From PALSA-555 sp963821325 (lineage in GTDB: Bacteria > Actinomycetota > Acidimicrobiia > IMCC26256 > PALSA-555): a stretch of 64,000 nucleotides of DNA. Positions 1 through 10,038 of the stretch are shown here, one piece after another. The translations under genes were made by a program, and so were the position numbers. Location: positions 310,001-374,000 of the forward strand of contig CAWGDC010000002.1 in assembly GCA_963821325.1 (NCBI GenBank). The letters are read 5' to 3'. The stretch's first letter is position 1, and each line of letters begins with the position of its first letter. The notes below the pieces were generated by a model that saw only the letters and a program-made list of their open reading frames with translations, was not told the DNA's origin and made no database searches.

Positions 1-2
1 CG

Positions 3-839
3 TGGTTCGACGGCGCGACGAGCTACCTGATCGGCAACGCGTTCAACCGCGTCACCCCGGGTGGCGGCGCGACCGGCACCGCGCTGCAGGCCCGGCTGCT
101 CGCCGACGCCGACTACGACCTCACCGGGGCGGCGTCCGGGCTCACGACCACGTCGCTGCTCATCTCCTTGGCCGTGTTCGTGCTGCCCCTGTTCAGCCTC
201 CCGGCGATCGTCGCCGGTGTCAGCGTCCCGGGCAGCCTCGCCGACGCCGCGTGGGTCGGCGCGGTCGTCTTCGCGGTCATCGCCGCGGCCGGCGTGGCCT
301 TCCTCCACGGGTCGCGACCGCTCGAGGCGCTCGGTGACGGGCTGGCCCGCGCCGCGAACCGCGTCCGCCGGACCAAGTCGCCGATCCAGGACCTCGGGGC
401 GCGGCTCGTCAACGAGCGCGACGTGCTCCGTGAGCGAATCGGCTCCCACTGGGTCCTCGCGGTGACGCTGGCCGTCGCCCGCTGGCTCTTCGAGTACTTC
501 GGCCTGCTCGTCGCGCTGCAGGCCATCGGCGCCCACGTCGAGCCGACCCTGGTGCTCCTCGCGTTCACCACCGCCGAGCTGCTCGGCCTGCTGCCCTTCA
601 CGCCCGGTGGCCTCGGCTTCGTCGAGGCCGGCCTCACCGGGACGCTCGCCCTCGCCGGAGTGCGGGCGTCCGACGCCGTGCTCGCCACGCTCGTGTTCCG
701 GCTCGTGTCGTTCTGGCTGCCCCTCCCCGTCGGGCTCATCACCGTCGTCGTCTACCGGCGCCGTCACCCGCGGCGCGACCTCGCCGCGGGTTCCGATGCG
801 ACCCCGGGCGGGGTGCGGCAGGCACACTCGACGTCGTGA
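3..839 (+). CDS. Lysylphosphatidylglycerol synthase TM-like / UPF0104 flippase-like membrane protein, 5' truncated
   Basis: The reading frame is open from base 3, so the N-terminus lies outside the window; 278 residues are visible. The start shows PGGGATGTALQARLL, a Gly-rich stretch typical of the UPF0104 (lysylphosphatidylglycerol synthase TM region) family. Several hydrophobic segments follow, then the family-like ELLGLLPFTPGGLGFVEAG and a last membrane segment before a basic tail. Members sit in the cytoplasmic membrane and are thought to move or modify lipids; the substrate here is unknown. The internal GTG at 168 is not the true start because homology-like sequence continues upstream of it. 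The stop overlaps the next start. Confidence 0.75.
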   Translation, partial: WFDGATSYLIGNAFNRVTPGGGATGTALQARLLADADYDLTGAASGLTTTSLLISLAVFVLPLFSLPAIVAGVSVPGSLADAAWVGAVVFAVIAAAGVAFLHGSRPLEALGDGLARAANRVRRTKSPIQDLGARLVNERDVLRERIGSHWVLAVTLAVARWLFEYFGLLVALQAIGAHVEPTLVLLAFTTAELLGLLPFTPGGLGFVEAGLTGTLALAGVRASDAVLATLVFRLVSFWLPLPVGLITVVVYRRRHPRRDLAAGSDATPGGVRQAHSTS

Positions 840-1222
840 CGCGTCTCCCTGTCGCGGCGCGCTGGGCCGTCGCCGCGGACGGGGTCTGCCTCGTGGCGTT
901 CGTGGCCCTCGGCCGCACCAGCCACGACCTCGACGGCGGCGCGGGCTGGTTCGTCGCGGTGCTGTGGCCCTTCGCCGTCGGCTGGGTCGTCGCCGCGCTC
1001 GCGACCCGGCTGTACGCCGCGCGCTCTCATCGCTGGTGGCGCGCCGGCGCGACGGTGCTTGCCGGGGTCACCATCGCGCTCGTGCTGCGCGCCACGCTGA
1101 CGAGCCGGTCGACGCCGGTGGTCTTCGGGGTGGTGGCGCTGTCGTTCCTCGCCCTGTCGACCCTCGGGTGGCGCCTCGTCGCGGCCGCGCTGAGCCGCCG
1201 GCGGGCCCGCGTCCCGGCCTGA
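836..1222 (+). CDS. DUF3054 family membrane protein
   Basis: A 128-residue protein starting at a GTG that overlaps the previous TGA by 4 bp, so the two are probably translationally coupled. It has four predicted hydrophobic segments. An early acidic/aromatic pattern (GRTSHD) followed by a Trp-rich helix resembles the actinobacterial DUF3054 family of small membrane proteins. No biochemical role is known for the family. It faces the ligase gene tail to tail with a 12 bp gap. Confidence 0.7.
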   Translation: MTRLPVAARWAVAADGVCLVAFVALGRTSHDLDGGAGWFVAVLWPFAVGWVVAALATRLYAARSHRWWRAGATVLAGVTIALVLRATLTSRSTPVVFGVVALSFLALSTLGWRLVAAALSRRRARVPA

Positions 1223-1234
1223 CGCGCCGGGCGG

Positions 1235-2679
1235 TCAGGCGCGGAGGCGGGCGACGAGCTCCCGGGTCAGGACCTTCCCGACCTCGTTGCGGGGCAGCGC
1301 GTCGAGGGCGACGAACCGGACCGGCACCTTGTAGGGCGCGAGCTCGGCGCGGCAGTGCTCCTCGAGCGCGTCGGCGTCGAGGGCGGCGTCGCTGACCACG
1401 AAGGCGACGGGCACCTCCCCGAGGCGGTCGTCGGGCGCGCCGACCACCGCGGCGTCGCGCACGCCGGGTCGGGCGCGCAGCACCTCCTCGACCTCGCGCG
1501 GGTACACCTTCAAGCCGCCGCGGTTGATCATCTCGGCGACGCGCCCCTCGATCCACACGAACCCGTCGTCGTCGACCCGGGCCAGGTCGCCGGTGCGGAA
1601 CCAGCCGTCGGCGTCGAGCCGGTCCCGCAGCGACCGGCCGGTCGCGTCGGCGCCGACCGCCGTGCCGGTGCGGACGAGCAGCTCACCGTCCGCGACCCGG
1701 ACGTCGACGCCGGGATGGGGTCGGCCGACCGCGCCGAGCTTCGTGGTGCCGAAGGCCCGGGCGTCGGCCGCGCTCCACCCGATGACCTCGCCGCCGAGCT
1801 CGGTCTGGCCGTAGGAGTTCAAGACGTCGACGTCGAAGCGGTCGCGGAACCGTCGGGCGAGGAACGGCGACAGGGGCGCGGTGATGCTGCGCACCATCCG
1901 CAGTGGGGCGAGCGTCGTGACGGCCGGGTCGTCGGCGAGCATGGTCATCGCCGCCGGGGGCAGGACGACCGAGCGGATGCCGTGCTGCGCGACGAGCGCG
2001 GCGAACGTGGTGGTGTCGAACGGGTCGAGCAGCACGACGGGGGCGCCGGCGCGGAACGCGAAGCACACGTTGTAGATGCCGGCCCACAGGGAGAGCGATA
2101 CCGCGAGGAGGTTCGGCATCGCGGGGTGATCCCGCGCCGTGTCCGCCCGGCTGCCGCGCAGCGTCGCGAGCACCCGGTCGAGCTGGGCCAGCACGGGCCC
2201 GTGTCGGAGCAGCACCGGGGTGGGCGGTCCCGTGGTCCCCGACGTCAGCTGCACGAGTGCCGCGTCGTCGCCGTAGCGGGCCGGCGGACGCGACGGGGCG
2301 TCGTCGCGGACGACACGGGCCCCGTCCGCCTCGACGGCGATCACCGGCCCGTCGACGCGTGACGCGTCCGCGGCGCGGGCGAGGGTCGCGGCGACGGGCA
2401 CACGCTCGACGAGGCGTCCGAGCTCGGCGTCGGTGAGACGCGGGTTCACCGGCACGTGGACCAGCCCGGCCCGCCACACCCCGAACAGGGCCGCGACGGC
2501 CTCGGGCCCCCGGAGCAGCACGGCCACTGGGCTGCCCGGCGCCGCGCCGAGCCCGCGCAGGGCGTCGGCCACCTGGGTCGCGGCGGCGTCGAGGGCGCCG
2601 CGCGCGTGACGCGCCGGTCCCCGGCGTACACCGCGACGACGTCGGGCGGCTCGCCGTCGAGCAGGTCGGCGAGCGTCAC
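1235..2679 (-). CDS. Acyl-CoA synthetase (AMP-dependent ligase), frameshifted near the N-terminus
   Basis: ANL-superfamily adenylating enzyme of about 480 residues that would activate a carboxylic acid to its CoA thioester. Visible motifs are the phosphate-binding LTSGTTGPPTP, NSYGQTELGG, the hinge region GDLARVDDDGFVWIEGR, and the C-terminal catalytic lysine context PRNEVGKVLTREL. The N-terminus (GTG at 2679, reading VTLADLLDGEPPDVV) is in a different frame from the rest; the frames join near 2606 at the GC run between VTR and ALDAAATQVADAL. The GTG overlaps the stop of the upstream hydratase as GTGA. It is the last gene of the minus-strand catabolic operon. The substrate is not readable. 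Confidence 0.85.
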
Positions 2680-3500
2680 GCGCCCGGCGGGCGGACGGGT
2701 CCGGTCGGATCCGCCCAGCGCGCCTCGCGGTGCTCGGCGAAGGCGCGGGGCCCCTCGGCCTGGTCGGGGTGGCCCCAGAGGGCGACGAGCTCCTGGGCGC
2801 CGGCGCGGCAGGCGTCGGTGAGGCCGGCCTCGAGGGCGCCCCACAGGGCGCGTTTGGTGGCGGCCATCGCGGCGGGGGAGTTGCGGGCGATCTTCTCGGC
2901 GAGGGCCTGGGCGGCGTCGCGCAGCTGCTCGGGGGGGTCGACGACCTGGCTGATCATCCCGAGCTCGTAGCGCGCGGGCCGCGGACATCCGCTCGTGCCG
3001 GCCGACGAGCGCCATCCGCATGACCGCCTCGACGGGCATCTTGCGCATGAGCCCGATGGCCTCGAGCGACACGACCTGGCCGATCGACACGTGCGGGTCG
3101 AAGAACGCGGCGTCGCGACGCGGCGATGACGATGTCGGCGTCGGCGATCCAGTGGAACCCGCCGCCGCAGCAGATCCCGTTCACCGCGGTGATGACCGGC
3201 TTCCACGACGTGCTGGTGCCAGGCGGTGAAGTGGAGGTCGAAGTGCTCGACGGAGTCGCGGTAGCGCTGCATCCCGACGCCGTCGGTCGCGATCTCGGTG
3301 ACGTCGACGCCGGTCTGGAAGGCGCGTCCCTCGCCGGTGTGCACGATCACGCGCACGGCCGGGTCGGCGTCGAGCTCGATCCAGGCGTCGGCGAACTCGT
3401 CGCGCATCCGGGCGTTCATCGCGTTCAGCTGGTCCGGCCGGTTGTTGATCAGCCAGCCGACCGGTCCGTGCCGCTCGACGCGCAGGTGCTCGTAGCTCAC
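2676..3500 (-). pseudogene. Enoyl-CoA hydratase/isomerase (copy 1) with at least three frameshifts
   Basis: Crotonase-fold protein, nominally about 274 residues, starting at the GTG at 3500 (MSYEHLRVERHGPVGWL). The pieces VITAVNGICCGGGFHWIADAD, DPHVSIGQVVSLEAIGL and YELGMISQVVDPPEQL lie in successive frames, with single-base shifts near 3209, 3115 and 2976. No substitution stops are seen inside the pieces. The segment 2721-2970 is almost identical to 3523-3772 in the next gene. It is coupled by 4-bp overlaps to its neighbours. As written it cannot give a full protein; sequencing or assembly indels are more likely than real decay. Confidence 0.75.
2721..2970. repeat. Near-identical segment, copy A (hydratase copy 1)
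   Basis: About 250 bp matching 3523-3772 at roughly 95% by eye, direct orientation, 802 bp apart. It covers the C-terminal third of the hydratase, while flanking parts of the two genes differ much more. Confidence 0.8.
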
Positions 3501-4323
3501 GGCGCCGCGACCTCCACGGCACGCGCCTCGCGGTTCTCGGCGAAGGCGCGGGGCCCCTCGGCCTGGTCGGGGTGGCCCCAGAGGCGACGAGCTCCTGGGC
3601 GCCGGCGCGGCAGGCGTCGGTGAGGCCGGCCTCGAGGGCGCCCCACAGCGCCCGCTTGGTCGCGGCCATCGCGGCGGGGGAGTTGCGGGCGATCGTCTCG
3701 GCCAGGGCCTGGGCCTCGTCGCGCAGCTGCTCGGGGGGGTCGACGACCTGGCTGATCATCCCGAGCTCGTACGCGCGCGGCGGCCGGTATCCGCTCGTGC
3801 CGGCCGACGAGCGCCATGCGCAGGACCGCCTCCATCGGCGACTTGCGCGCCAGCCCGATGCGCCTCGTAGGCGGTGACCTGACCCACCGAGACGTGCGGG
3901 TCGAGGAACGTGGCGTCGGACGCGGCGATGACGACGTCGGCGTCGGCGACGAAGTGCAGGCCGCCGCCGGCGCACACGCCGTTCACCGCGGCGATGACCG
4001 GTTTCGTCACGCCGTGCTGCCACGCGGTGAAGCGCAGCTCGGCGTCGCGGGTGCGCCGCGACGTGCGCGCGGAGCGCCTCCGGGTCGTCGCGCAGCTGCC
4101 CAGGTCGAGGCCGGTCTGGAACGCCGCGCCGGTCGCCGGTGTTGACGATGACGCGCACGGCCGGGTCGGCGTCGAGCTCCGCCCAGGCCCGCTCGAGCTC
4201 GTCGAACATCGACCGCGTCCATGGCGTTCCCGACGTCGGGCCGGTTGAACACCAGCCAGCCGACCGGGCCGTCGCCGTTCGACCCGCAGCCGGGTCGTAG
4301 GGCGTCAGCTGCGAGCGCGGCAC
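3497..4323 (-). pseudogene. Enoyl-CoA hydratase/isomerase (copy 2), frameshifted
   Basis: A second crotonase-family gene directly upstream of copy 1. Recognisable pieces in different frames are GPVGWLVFNRPDVGNAMD, MFDELERAWAELDADPAVRV, KPVIAAVNGVCAGGGLHF and YELGMISQVVDPPEQLRDEA. The likely start is the GTG at 4323, overlapping the end of the acyl-CoA dehydrogenase. Shifts are seen near 4282, 4215, 3868, 3785 and 3590. The C-terminal third is nearly identical to copy 1 while the N-terminal parts differ clearly, so the two are paralogues sharing a homogenised segment. Probable role: hydration or isomerisation of an enoyl-CoA in the operon's pathway. Confidence 0.72.
3523..3772. repeat. Near-identical segment, copy B (hydratase copy 2)
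   Basis: Partner of 2721-2970. It has a one-base deletion relative to copy A in the GAGGGCGACG/GAGGCGACG stretch near 3589, which causes one of this gene's frameshifts. Confidence 0.8.
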
Positions 4324-5578
4324 CTCCCGCCACGGCGACGTCGCGCCACGGATCCGGCTCGCGGGGCAGGCCGAGCACCCGCTCGCCGAGGATCGTTCTG
4401 GTTGACCTCGGTGGTGCCGCCCTCGATGGTGTTGGCCCGGCTGCGGAGCATGCCGTGCACCTCGTCGGGGCAGCGACTCGGCGTATCGGCGACGCAGGTG
4501 TCGACCAGGCCGCGGCGTCGGCGCCGAGGAGGTCGGTGGCCAGCAGCTGGATGCGCTGGTTCAGCTCCCCTGAGTGGACCTTGCCGACGTGCTCTCGGCG
4601 CCCGGGGCCGCGCCCGGCCTCGAGCGTGGCCCGGACCCGGTGGTTGGTCCAGGCGCGGATCCGCTCCTCGGCGAAGCACGCCGCGAGCCGCTGGCGCGTG
4701 ACCGGGTCCGGGTGCGGCCCCGGCGGCGGCGCCAGGCCGAGCAGGCGTGCTCGACGCCCGAGCCGCCGATGCGGTCGACGCCGCCGGATCCGGCGCCGGA
4801 GACCATCTGGCGCTCGCCCGACAGGGTGGCGTTGGCCACCCGCCACCCGTCGCCGACCGCGCCGACCCGCTGGGCGTCGGGGACGCGGGCGCCGTCGAGG
4901 AACACCTCGTTGAAGTCGACCTCGCCGCCGATGTGGCGCAGCGGCCGGACCTCGACGCCGGGTTGGTGCAGGTCGAGGAGGAAGTAGGTGATGCCGCGGC
5001 GCTTGGGGACGTCGGGGTCGGTGCGGGCCAGCAGCACGGCGTAGTCGGAGAGGTGGGCCCAGGTGGTCCACACCTTCTGGCCGGTGAGCACCCACTCGTC
5101 GCCGTCGCGGGTCGGCCCGGGTGGCGAGCGACGCCAGGTCCGAGCCGGCGCCCGGCTCGCTGAACAGCTGGCACCAGACCTCCTCGTTGCGCACGATCGG
5201 CGGCAGGAACCGGCGGCGCTGCTCGTCGGTGCCGTGGGCGAACAGCGCGGGGGCGCACAGGTTCAGGCCCAGCGGGTTCAGCCGCCCGAGGTTGAGCGGC
5301 GCGAGCTCGGCCGTCGATGCCGCGGGCCGCCGCCGCGGTGACGCCGAGCCCGCCGTAGTCGGGCGGCCAGGTGGGGGCGACGAGCCCGGACGCGCCGAAC
5401 ACCGGGTACCAGGCCTCGTAGTCGGCGCGGCTGCGCACCGCTCGGATGGCGTCCGACCCGCCCCGGCGCGGCGGCCCGCGCCAGGTCGCCGGGACGTGCG
5501 CGTCGACCCAGCGCGACGGCGTCGACCGCGGTCGCCGTCCTCGGCGCTCGACGCCGCGTCGAGCGCGACGGCGGTCAT
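4305..5578 (-). pseudogene. Acyl-CoA dehydrogenase, multiply frameshifted
   Basis: FAD-dependent acyl-CoA dehydrogenase of about 420 residues, readable only piecewise. Pieces include YEAWYPVFGASGLVAPTWPP, VWCQLFSEPGAGSDLASLAT (flavin/substrate loop), MLTGQKVWTTWAHLSDYAVL, ERIRAWTNHRVRATLEAG and the C-terminal RANTIEGGTTEVNQ. At least five frame changes are needed. The ATG at 5578 overlaps the stop of the upstream hydratase as ATGA. It would introduce the alpha-beta double bond whose product the neighbouring hydratases use. The C-terminal boundary is approximate because the last shift lies near the start of the next gene. Confidence 0.78.
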
Positions 5579-6385
5579 CGGCCCTCGAAGCGCGGCGTCG
5601 CGGCGCTCGCGAAGGCGGCGAGGCCCTCGCGGAAGTCGCTCGGTCCGCGACGACAGCTCCATGGCGAAGGCCTCGTTGGCAGGTGGTGGTCGAGGTCGAG
5701 CCCGGCTCCGGTGTGCAGCAGCCACTTCGTCAGCCCGAGCGCCACCGTCGGGCCGGCCGCGAGCTGGGCGGCGAGCGCGTCGGCCGCGGTGCGTCGAGCG
5801 TCGCCCGGGTCGACGGCCTCGTGGATCAGGCCCCACTCCGCCGCCTCCGTGCCCGACAGCCCCGGCCGAGCAGCAGCAGCTCCCGCGCGCGTGACGTCGC
5901 CGACGCGGCGGGGCAGCGAGCCAGGTGCCGCCGCTGTCGGGGGTGAAGCCCCGCTCGGTGAACGGCTCCCAGAAGCGGGCGTCGTTGGCGGCGACGCAGA
6001 AGTCGGCGGCGACGGCGAGATGGAGGCCGATGCCGGCGGCCCAGCCGCGCACCGCGCGCGACCACCGGGACCTGGATCGAGCAGACCAGCGACATCAGCC
6101 GGTGCGCCTGCGCCGGCAGGCGCCGCTGGATGCTGCCGACCCGGGGACGGGTCGCTCCGTCGGCGTTGCGGTGGCGAGATGTCGAACCCGGCGCAGAAGT
6201 CGTCGCCGGCGCCGGCGAGCATGACGGCCCGCACCGCCTCGTCCGGTTCGGCCGCCTCGAGCTCGGTGATCAGCGCACGGCGTCGATCGCGTCGTCGAGC
6301 GCGTTGCGCTCGCTCCGGCCGGTCGAAGGTCGAAGTGCAGCACGGCGCCGTCGCGTCGCACCGTCGAGCCCGGGCCGTCGCTCAT
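5575..6385 (-). pseudogene. Enoyl-CoA hydratase/isomerase (third crotonase), frameshifted
   Basis: Crotonase-family protein of about 270 residues from the ATG at 6385. Pieces in different frames are RAVMLAGAGDDFCAGFDIS, RRLPAQAHRLMSLVCSIQ, GWAAGIGLHLAVAADFCVAA, RFWEPFTERGFTPDSGGTW and GTEAAEWGLIHEAVDPGDAR, ending PRFEGR. Shifts are visible near 6318, 6167, 6062, 5915 and 5655. It is more distant from the other two hydratases than they are from each other. Start and stop overlap both neighbours by 4 bp. The oxyanion-hole Gly-Ile-Gly region is intact, so the ancestral protein was probably active. Confidence 0.75.
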
Positions 6386-7647
6386 GTCGGCGTGCTCCGC
6401 GAAGCGGGCGCTGATCGCGTCGAGCGCCTCCTGCAGGTCCGCGGCGCCGTCCGGGCGGGTCGGGGAGCCGCACCGGGCCGTGCTCGCGGCTGGGCAGCAG
6501 GATGGTGGCGTGCCCGGGCGTCGTCACCTCGCCCCGCTGGTTCTCGGCCGTCAGCTCGACGTCGACCGCCGGGCGCCCGCCGGGCTAGGTACTTCCGGAC
6601 CACGCGGCCCCGCAGCCACTGGGTGTCGCCGACGTAGTTGAAGCGGCGGAACTCGCAGTCGAGCTTCCACAGCCAGGCGTCGTCGCCCATCCAGTCGGTG
6701 CAGCAGGTGGATCAGCCAGGTCTCGCGCATCCGCCCGTAGTCGAACGTCGTCGGGTTGCCGGACCGGCGGGCGAACTCGGGATCCCAGTGCACGCGCTGC
6801 ATCACGTCGGGGATGTTCGAGGTCGTCGCGCTGGTAGAAGCGGGGGATGCGCCGCCGGTTGCTGCCAGCCGAGCCGCAGCGGCTGCACGCCGTAGAGGCC
6901 CATGCCCATGCCGACGTGCCAGCAGATCATGTCGGTGACGGTCAGCGGGCCCTTCACCATCGGGCCGAGCTCGTCGCCCTCCTCGACGTCCTCCCACCAC
7001 CGCGGCTCGCGCCGCGGGGCGCTCCTGCTGCGTACTGCGCGTCGATCGCCGCGAGCGCGTCGTCGGTGTACGGCTCGACGACGGCGCGCTCGTCGTACTT
7101 CTTGTCGGTCGCGGGCCTCGCCGCGCTCGGTGCGGATCATGAGCCGGTACTGCGCCGACGAGCAGCGCGTCCGTCGTCGTCCGGAACACCTGCGCCGTCC
7201 ACTCGTGCACCGCCCGACCCGCGAACTCGCTCGGCCTTGTCGAGCACCCCGACCAGGGCGTTGCGCCGCCACACCCGCCGTTCGGGCGCAGCGGCGCCCA
7301 CCACTCCCGGGCGCTCGCCGCGTAGAACGCGTGCACGCCGCGCAGCGGGTCGCCCTTGCAGCAGCTCCCGCTGCTCCGGCGGCGACCTCGGTCACCTCGT
7401 CCTCGCCGATCAGCGTGTCGCCGCCGACGAGCGGCGGCGGGGCGATCGGCCCGCCCCACCGGGTCGCCGCGCCGTACGCCGGGTCGCACCACAGCGGGTT
7501 GTCGTCGCCGTAGGCCTCGCGCGACGTGGCGGAACGCGTCCGTGCCCGGCGCAGGTAGTGCGGCGGCTGCGGGTTGGGCTCGGCGAGCCCGATGCGGGCC
7601 CGCAGCCGGGCGACGCCCTCGTCGGTGATCGTGCCGGCCTCAGCCAC
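6382..7647 (-). pseudogene. MaoC / FAS1-type hot-dog acyl dehydratase, about 420 aa, multiply frameshifted
   Basis: First gene of the catabolic operon. The likely start is the GTG at 7647 (VAEAGTITDEGVARLRARIG). The order of recognisable pieces is: an N-terminal FAS1-like dehydratase half (SREAYGDDNPLWCDPAYGAA, WGGPIAPPPLVGG), then PRWWEDVEEGDELGPMVKGP, MICWHVGMGMGLYGVQPL, SGNPTTFDYGRMRETWLIH and CEFRRFNYVGDTQWLRGRVV. The length and halves fit a double hot-dog enoyl-CoA hydratase. At least eight frame changes are needed, the highest density in the window. An AGTGTG hexamer (CACACT on the coding strand) 6 nt before the GTG is a weak -10 candidate. Confidence 0.7.
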
Positions 7648-7772
7648 GACCGCAGTGTGGCATGCAGCCGCGCCGACTGGCCCCGGCGTCGCGAGACGCG
7701 CGGGGACGACCGAGGCTCCCGGGCGCGGCGACCGGTACGCTGCCGGCCCTCCGCTCGACAGCTGGTTCCGTG

Positions 7773-8776
7773 ATGAGCATCCGTGCAGTCGGCGTCGTCG
7801 GGCTCGTCGCCGCCGTCCTTGGCCTCGCTGCGCGGGGGCGGGCGCGGCGTCGGTCCCCCGTGTCGTGACGGACGCGCGGTCGGAGGCGTGGTCGTCACCG
7901 ATGCCGCTGCCGGGCGCGCAGGACCCGCAATCCCTGTCGTGTCCGGTCGCGACGGTGTGCGCGGCGGCCGACACCGCCGGGAACGTCTTCCGCTTCGACG
8001 GCACCCGCTGGTCGGCCCCGACCGCGCTCGACCCCGCCTGTGCCGGCCAGCAGACGTGCGGGCTCGTCGTGTCGTGCCCCACGTCGTCGTTCTGCGCGTC
8101 GATCGACCAGTCCGGCCACACGGCGACGTACGACGGCTCGTGGTCCACGTCGGCCCGGCTGCAGGGATCCAACCTGACGGTCTCGTTCACCGCGCTGTCG
8201 TGCTCGGCGGCGAGGCGCTGCGTGGCGGTCGACGACGACGAGGACGCGTTCACCTACGACGGCACCTGGTCGGCACCGGTCGCGGTCGACCACGCCCCCG
8301 ACCTGCTCGCCCTGTCGTGCCCGACGCCCCAGTTCTGCGCCGCGCTGAGCCAGTCCGACGCCTTCGTCGTCGAGCGCGACGGCGCGTGGACCACCCGAGC
8401 GTCGATGCCGCTGCCGAGCCCCCAGGGTGGATCCGAGCCGAACGAGCCGGCGGCGCTGTCGTGTCCCACGGCCGCCGTCTGCGTCGCGCTCGACAGCTTC
8501 GGGCACGCCGCCGTGTACCGCGGGGGGCGGTGGTCGGCGCCGACGACGCTCGACGGCAACGAGAACGGCAGCGCCTCGGTGTCGTGTCCGACCACCACGT
8601 TCTGCGTCGCGGTCGACGAGGTCGGCAACATCTTCCGCTTCGACGGTCGGGCGTGGTCGAAGCAGGTGTCGCTGACCCAGCGTCACGCCAACTTGACCGC
8701 GGTGTCGTGCCCGACCACGCGCTGGTGCGTCGCGCTCGAGCGCGCGAACCGCTACCTGGTCTACGAGGGCCGCTAG
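7773..8776 (+). CDS. Secreted seven-repeat Cys-rich beta-propeller-like protein, frameshifted after the signal peptide
   Basis: The ATG at 7773 begins a signal sequence (MSIRAVGVVGLVAAVLGLA); the mature part is in another frame from about 7830, starting CAGAGAASV, so one base is probably missing and the protein may be a lipoprotein. The mature region has seven repeats of about 45 residues with the pattern SCPT-x(3-4)-[FV]-C-x-A-x-D ... DG-x-W. That gives two cysteines per repeat, about 14 in all, suggesting a propeller with one disulfide per blade. The enzymatic role is unknown. The upstream in-frame extension to 7574 is antisense to the dehydratase gene and was not used. Confidence 0.7.
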
Positions 8777-10029
8777 TGCCGCGTCGGGTCGGCGATCCGG
8801 TCGGTGGTGTCGAAGTCCCAGACGCTGACCATCCCGATCCGGACGAGCGCCGCCGCGTCCGGCTCGGCCGCGGGCGCGCCGTCGGGTTCGACCGTGACCG
8901 CGAAGCGGACCTCGTCGCCGGCGACCTCGAGGTCGCTGACCTGGGCGTGCCGGTCGACGCCGTGCGCCATCGCGGCCACGCCGCGGGGTCCCCGTCGGCC
9001 AGCAAGCCGCACCAGCCCGGATGGTCGGCGGCGAGCAGTCCGTCGACCTGCGCCCGGAGCGTCACCTGGAGGGCGTCGCCCCGGACGGCGACGTCGCGCT
9101 CGAAGCCGGGTGGGAGCATCGGCTGGAGCGCGAACGTGTCGGCCGAGCGCGTCGAGGGGCGACGCGGCGGGGCGCACGCGGCGCAGCCGCTCGCTCGCGA
9201 TCCAGCCGGCACCCGCCCAGGCGTCGCCGATCATGCGGTGGGCCGTGTCGGCGCCAACGCGGTCGCGCAGGGTCAGCTCGCTCGAGCACATGAGCAGGTG
9301 GGCTTGGGCCTGGAACTCGCGGGACACGGCGGCGAGCGTCCCCTGCGAGAGGTCGGACAGCTGGAACGTCGGGTCGAAGGCGCCGGCGTAGTCGCGCCGC
9401 CCACCCGGCTCGAGGTCGGCGGCGATGGTGTTCGGCACGTCGGCGAGCGCCGACGCGGCGACGGCGTCGGTGAGCGGCACGGCGCCGACCGGGTCGTTGT
9501 CGTCCTCGATGGCGATGGTCCAGTGGCAGTGCGGGTGCCGGTCGGCGGGCCGGCGGGGCGGCCGGTGGATCGGCCGGATCCGGGCCCGAGGGTTCGTCGC
9601 GAGGGCGGTGGCGTCGAACGTCGGGTCCTCGATCGTGTGGCACATCCCGACGACGCGCTCCTCGCCGTGCGGCTCGGTGTCGAGGAGCGCGCCGCAGTGC
9701 TCGAGCCAGAACTCGGCGTGGTCGTCGTCGAGGATCCGGTAGCCGACGTGCATGTACTGGTGCACGAACCCGACGTCGAGCTGCAGCGCCTTCATGATCG
9801 CGTCGACCCGGTCCCCCTCGATGCCCATCAGCTGGCGCATCCGGCGCGTGTAGACGGGGCTGGCGCCCATCCACTCGTCGATCGCGACCTCGTTCATGGC
9901 GTCGAGGTCACCGGTCTCGAGGACGACCTGGGGGAGCAGCGCCCGCGTCACGATCATCCCGGCCAGCATCGTGTCGAGCGCGACGGGGAGCAGCGCGGCG
10001 CGGGGGAGGGCGTCGAGCGAGAGGGTCAT
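8773..10029 (-). CDS. Conserved protein of unknown function, third gene of P450 operon, two compensating frameshifts
   Basis: About 418 residues; the ATG at 10029 is preceded by AAGGAG, 9 bp after the P450 stop. I do not recognise a characterised family. Visible marks are YMHVGYRILDDDHAEFWLEH, ERVVGMCHTIEDPTFDATAL and NPRARIRPIHRPPR, which I recall in mycobacterial proteins encoded near P450s. The internal stretch from about 9148 to 8970 reads as Arg-rich noise in this frame but as MLPPGFERDVAVRGDALQVT in another, so two indels bracket it. The His-rich N-terminal half might bind a metal. Convergent with the propeller gene, with stops overlapping. Confidence 0.6.
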   Translation of the reverse strand: MTLSLDALPRAALLPVALDTMLAGMIVTRALLPQVVLETGDLDAMNEVAIDEWMGASPVYTRRMRQLMGIEGDRVDAIMKALQLDVGFVHQYMHVGYRILDDDHAEFWLEHCGALLDTEPHGEERVVGMCHTIEDPTFDATALATNPRARIRPIHRPPRRPADRHPHCHWTIAIEDDNDPVGAVPLTDAVAASALADVPNTIAADLEPGGRRDYAGAFDPTFQLSDLSQGTLAAVSREFQAQAHLLMCSSELTLRDRVGADTAHRMIGDAWAGAGWIASERLRRVRPAASPLDALGRHVRAPADAPTRLRARRRRPGRRPPGDAPGAGRRTARRRPSGLVRLAGRRGPRGVAAMAHGVDRHAQVSDLEVAGDEVRFAVTVEPDGAPAAEPDAAALVRIGMVSVWDFDTTDRIADPTRH

Positions 10030-10038
10030 GGGCGCTCC

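Noticed and set aside
2600..7650. Programmed ribosomal frameshifting
   Set aside because: Dozens of shifts in five enzyme genes, at varied GC runs and without slippery heptamers or downstream structures, cannot all be programmed.
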